DNA of 6,846 nucleotides. It comes from Chloroflexota bacterium. GTDB lineage: Bacteria; Chloroflexota; Dehalococcoidia; GIF9; UBA5629. The position numbers and the translations under genes were made by a program. The stretch is taken from NCBI GenBank assembly GCA_026389675.1, contig JAPLHJ010000187.1, positions 1 through 6,846 of the forward strand, in the 5' to 3' direction. The notes under the pieces are model-generated. The model was given only the letters and a program-made list of their open reading frames with translations. It was not told where the DNA came from and did no database searches. Below are positions 5,682 to 6,846 of the stretch, one piece after another (positions within the stretch are counted from its first letter, which is position 1; each line of letters begins with the position of its first letter).

Positions 5682-6846
5682 AGATAACGTTTTTGATTAC
5701 TATGCTTTGTTCGCGGCGCGGGCCGATGGAGATAATGTGAAAGCGGCAGCCGATAAGCTGCTCAAGGCGCCTGATGTATTTGAGCGCGTTGCGTGGCAGT
5801 TCCCCGGCTTTGCGTGCGTCGCTGGTATTGACTTTCCAACCTGGCAGTTCTTCATATACAGGTGTGCATTTTTCCAGCGCGGCTACGTCCGCCGGGAAAT
5901 GTTCCACAGTCTTATTTCCTATTCTGTAGGCCACGCAGATCTTTACAGTTTCCATCTCATCCAGTACGTCCAGCCGGGTGAGTATGCCGCTGGTAAACCC
6001 GTTGAGCTGCGTGCTGTAGCGCCCTACCACGGCGTCGAACCATCCGCAACGGCGCGGCCTGCCGGTGGTGGCGCCAAATTCGTGGGCGCGCTGCCTGATG
6101 TATTCGCCGACCGAGTCTTTCAGTTCAGTGGGCAGGGGGCCACCGCCGACCCTGGTTGTATAAGCTTTGAAAATGCCCACCACGCGGTCGATTTTGCGGG
6201 GACTGATGCCAGAACCGATGCAGGCGCCCGCGGCCAGCGGTGATGACGAAGTAACAAATGGATAGGAGCCGAAATCGGTATCGAGCATGGTGCCCTGGGC
6301 TCCTTCCAACACTATGTTGCTGCCCTTTTCCAGGAGGCTGTTAATCATGGAGGTGGTATCCTTGATATAAGGCGCCAGGCGACCGGCATAGCCAGAATAT
6401 TCATTGAAAACGGTGTCAAGGTCAAGCGGAGCCGCGTTGTATATTTTGGTCAATATCTCGTTTTTGGGGGCCAGCACCCCTGACAGCCTCGTTCTGAACG
6501 CTGCAGAATCGAGGATATCGCAGGCGCGTATACCCTTGCGGGCGGTCTTGTCGGAGAATGCAGGGCCGATGCCCTTGCCGGTAGTGCCGATGGCGTCCTG
6601 CCCTCGCTTTTCCTCTTCAAGACGATCGAGCATGATATGCCAGGGCATGATAAGGTGGGCGCGGTCGCTGATATGCAGGTTGGAGGTGTCCACCCTCCTT
6701 GATTTCAGACTGTCAAGCTCTTCGAGCAGCACTTTCGGATTGATGACTACGCCGTTGCCGATGATACAGGCGGCACGCGGGTAAAAGACGCCCGACGGTA
6801 CGATATGCAACTTGAATTCGCCGTCAGGGTTGATTACAGTATGGCC
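5680..6846 (-). CDS. purA: Adenylosuccinate synthetase (5' end cut by window)
   Basis: PurA joins IMP and aspartate using GTP to form adenylosuccinate, the first step from IMP to AMP. The 388 visible residues begin exactly at the window edge with GHTVINPDGEFK, whose His aligns with catalytic E. coli H41. About 40 N-terminal residues, including the WGDEGKGK loop, are therefore missing; the full protein should be near 428 residues. Numbering from the window edge, visible signatures are GTTGKGIGPA (87-96), LEGAQGTMLDTDFGSYPFVTSS (180-201), TTRVGGGPLPTEL (230-242), the switch-like FGATTGRPRRCGWFDAV (257-273), and the guanine-recognition segment LTRLDVLD (289-296). In that segment Arg stands where E. 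coli has Lys (TKLD). The end has YEELPGW and a GPRREQSIV stretch as usual. The frame is open to the edge, so the leucine TTG at 6808-6810 is internal, not the start. The DUF3795 gene follows after 6 nt; the promoter must lie beyond the window. Confidence 0.97.
   Translation of the reverse strand, partial: GHTVINPDGEFKLHIVPSGVFYPRAACIIGNGVVINPKVLLEELDSLKSRRVDTSNLHISDRAHLIMPWHIMLDRLEEEKRGQDAIGTTGKGIGPAFSDKTARKGIRACDILDSAAFRTRLSGVLAPKNEILTKIYNAAPLDLDTVFNEYSGYAGRLAPYIKDTTSMINSLLEKGSNIVLEGAQGTMLDTDFGSYPFVTSSSPLAAGACIGSGISPRKIDRVVGIFKAYTTRVGGGPLPTELKDSVGEYIRQRAHEFGATTGRPRRCGWFDAVVGRYSTQLNGFTSGILTRLDVLDEMETVKICVAYRIGNKTVEHFPADVAALEKCTPVYEELPGWKVNTSDARKAGELPRNALKYIRRLEQLIGCRFHIISIGPRREQSIVIKNVI

Noticed and set aside
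5317..6243. 308-residue plus-strand open frame
   Set aside because: It lies antisense across the DUF3795 gene and purA, both of which have strong family motifs on the minus strand. Its translation shows no recognisable domain. Long antisense frames are expected opposite codon-biased genes.
6808..6810. TTG as the start of purA
   Set aside because: The frame stays open to the window edge, and the residues before it (GHTVINPDGEFK) match the PurA family including the catalytic His, so the TTG encodes an internal leucine.

Overview
The window is a stretch of ordinary bacterial core metabolism, densely packed with genes. I see no mobile element, CRISPR array, tRNA or rRNA, and no broken gene. All internal genes are full length. 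The first gene (rpsO) is cut by the left edge and the last (purA) by the right edge. The organism is a bacterium of middling G+C content with frequent ATA (Ile) and AGG (Arg) codons. The gene content, together with a cysteine-rich DUF3795 protein of a kind common in anaerobes, would fit a Dehalococcoidia-like Chloroflexota member or another anaerobe. That placement is inference from general resemblance, not a database match.

Left block, plus strand, about 1-5166: the tail of rpsO (ribosomal protein S15), then pnp (polynucleotide phosphorylase), dapB, asd and dapA. The gaps are 22, 45, 1 and 15 nt. The spacing and the absence of any visible terminator suggest one transcript linking ribosome/RNA decay functions to the early diaminopimelate/lysine pathway. 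Asd makes aspartate semialdehyde, DapA condenses it with pyruvate, and DapB reduces the product to tetrahydrodipicolinate. The order is not the reaction order (dapB-asd-dapA), but the three genes cover three consecutive steps. Bacillus subtilis also has rpsO-pnpA a few genes upstream of asd-dapG-dapA, so the neighbourhood looks like a compact version of an old arrangement.

Right block, minus strand, about 5182-6846: purA (adenylosuccinate synthetase, lacking about its first 40 residues because of the window edge) is followed after 6 nt by a 163-residue cysteine-rich DUF3795 protein. The ribosome binding site of the latter overlaps the purA stop codon. This pair converges on dapA, with only 15 nt between the two stop codons and no convincing terminator.

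I did not find an evident new system. The items most worth a second look are the DUF3795 protein coupled to purA, a DapA that lacks key lysine-feedback residues, and the rpsO-pnp-dapB-asd-dapA linkage.
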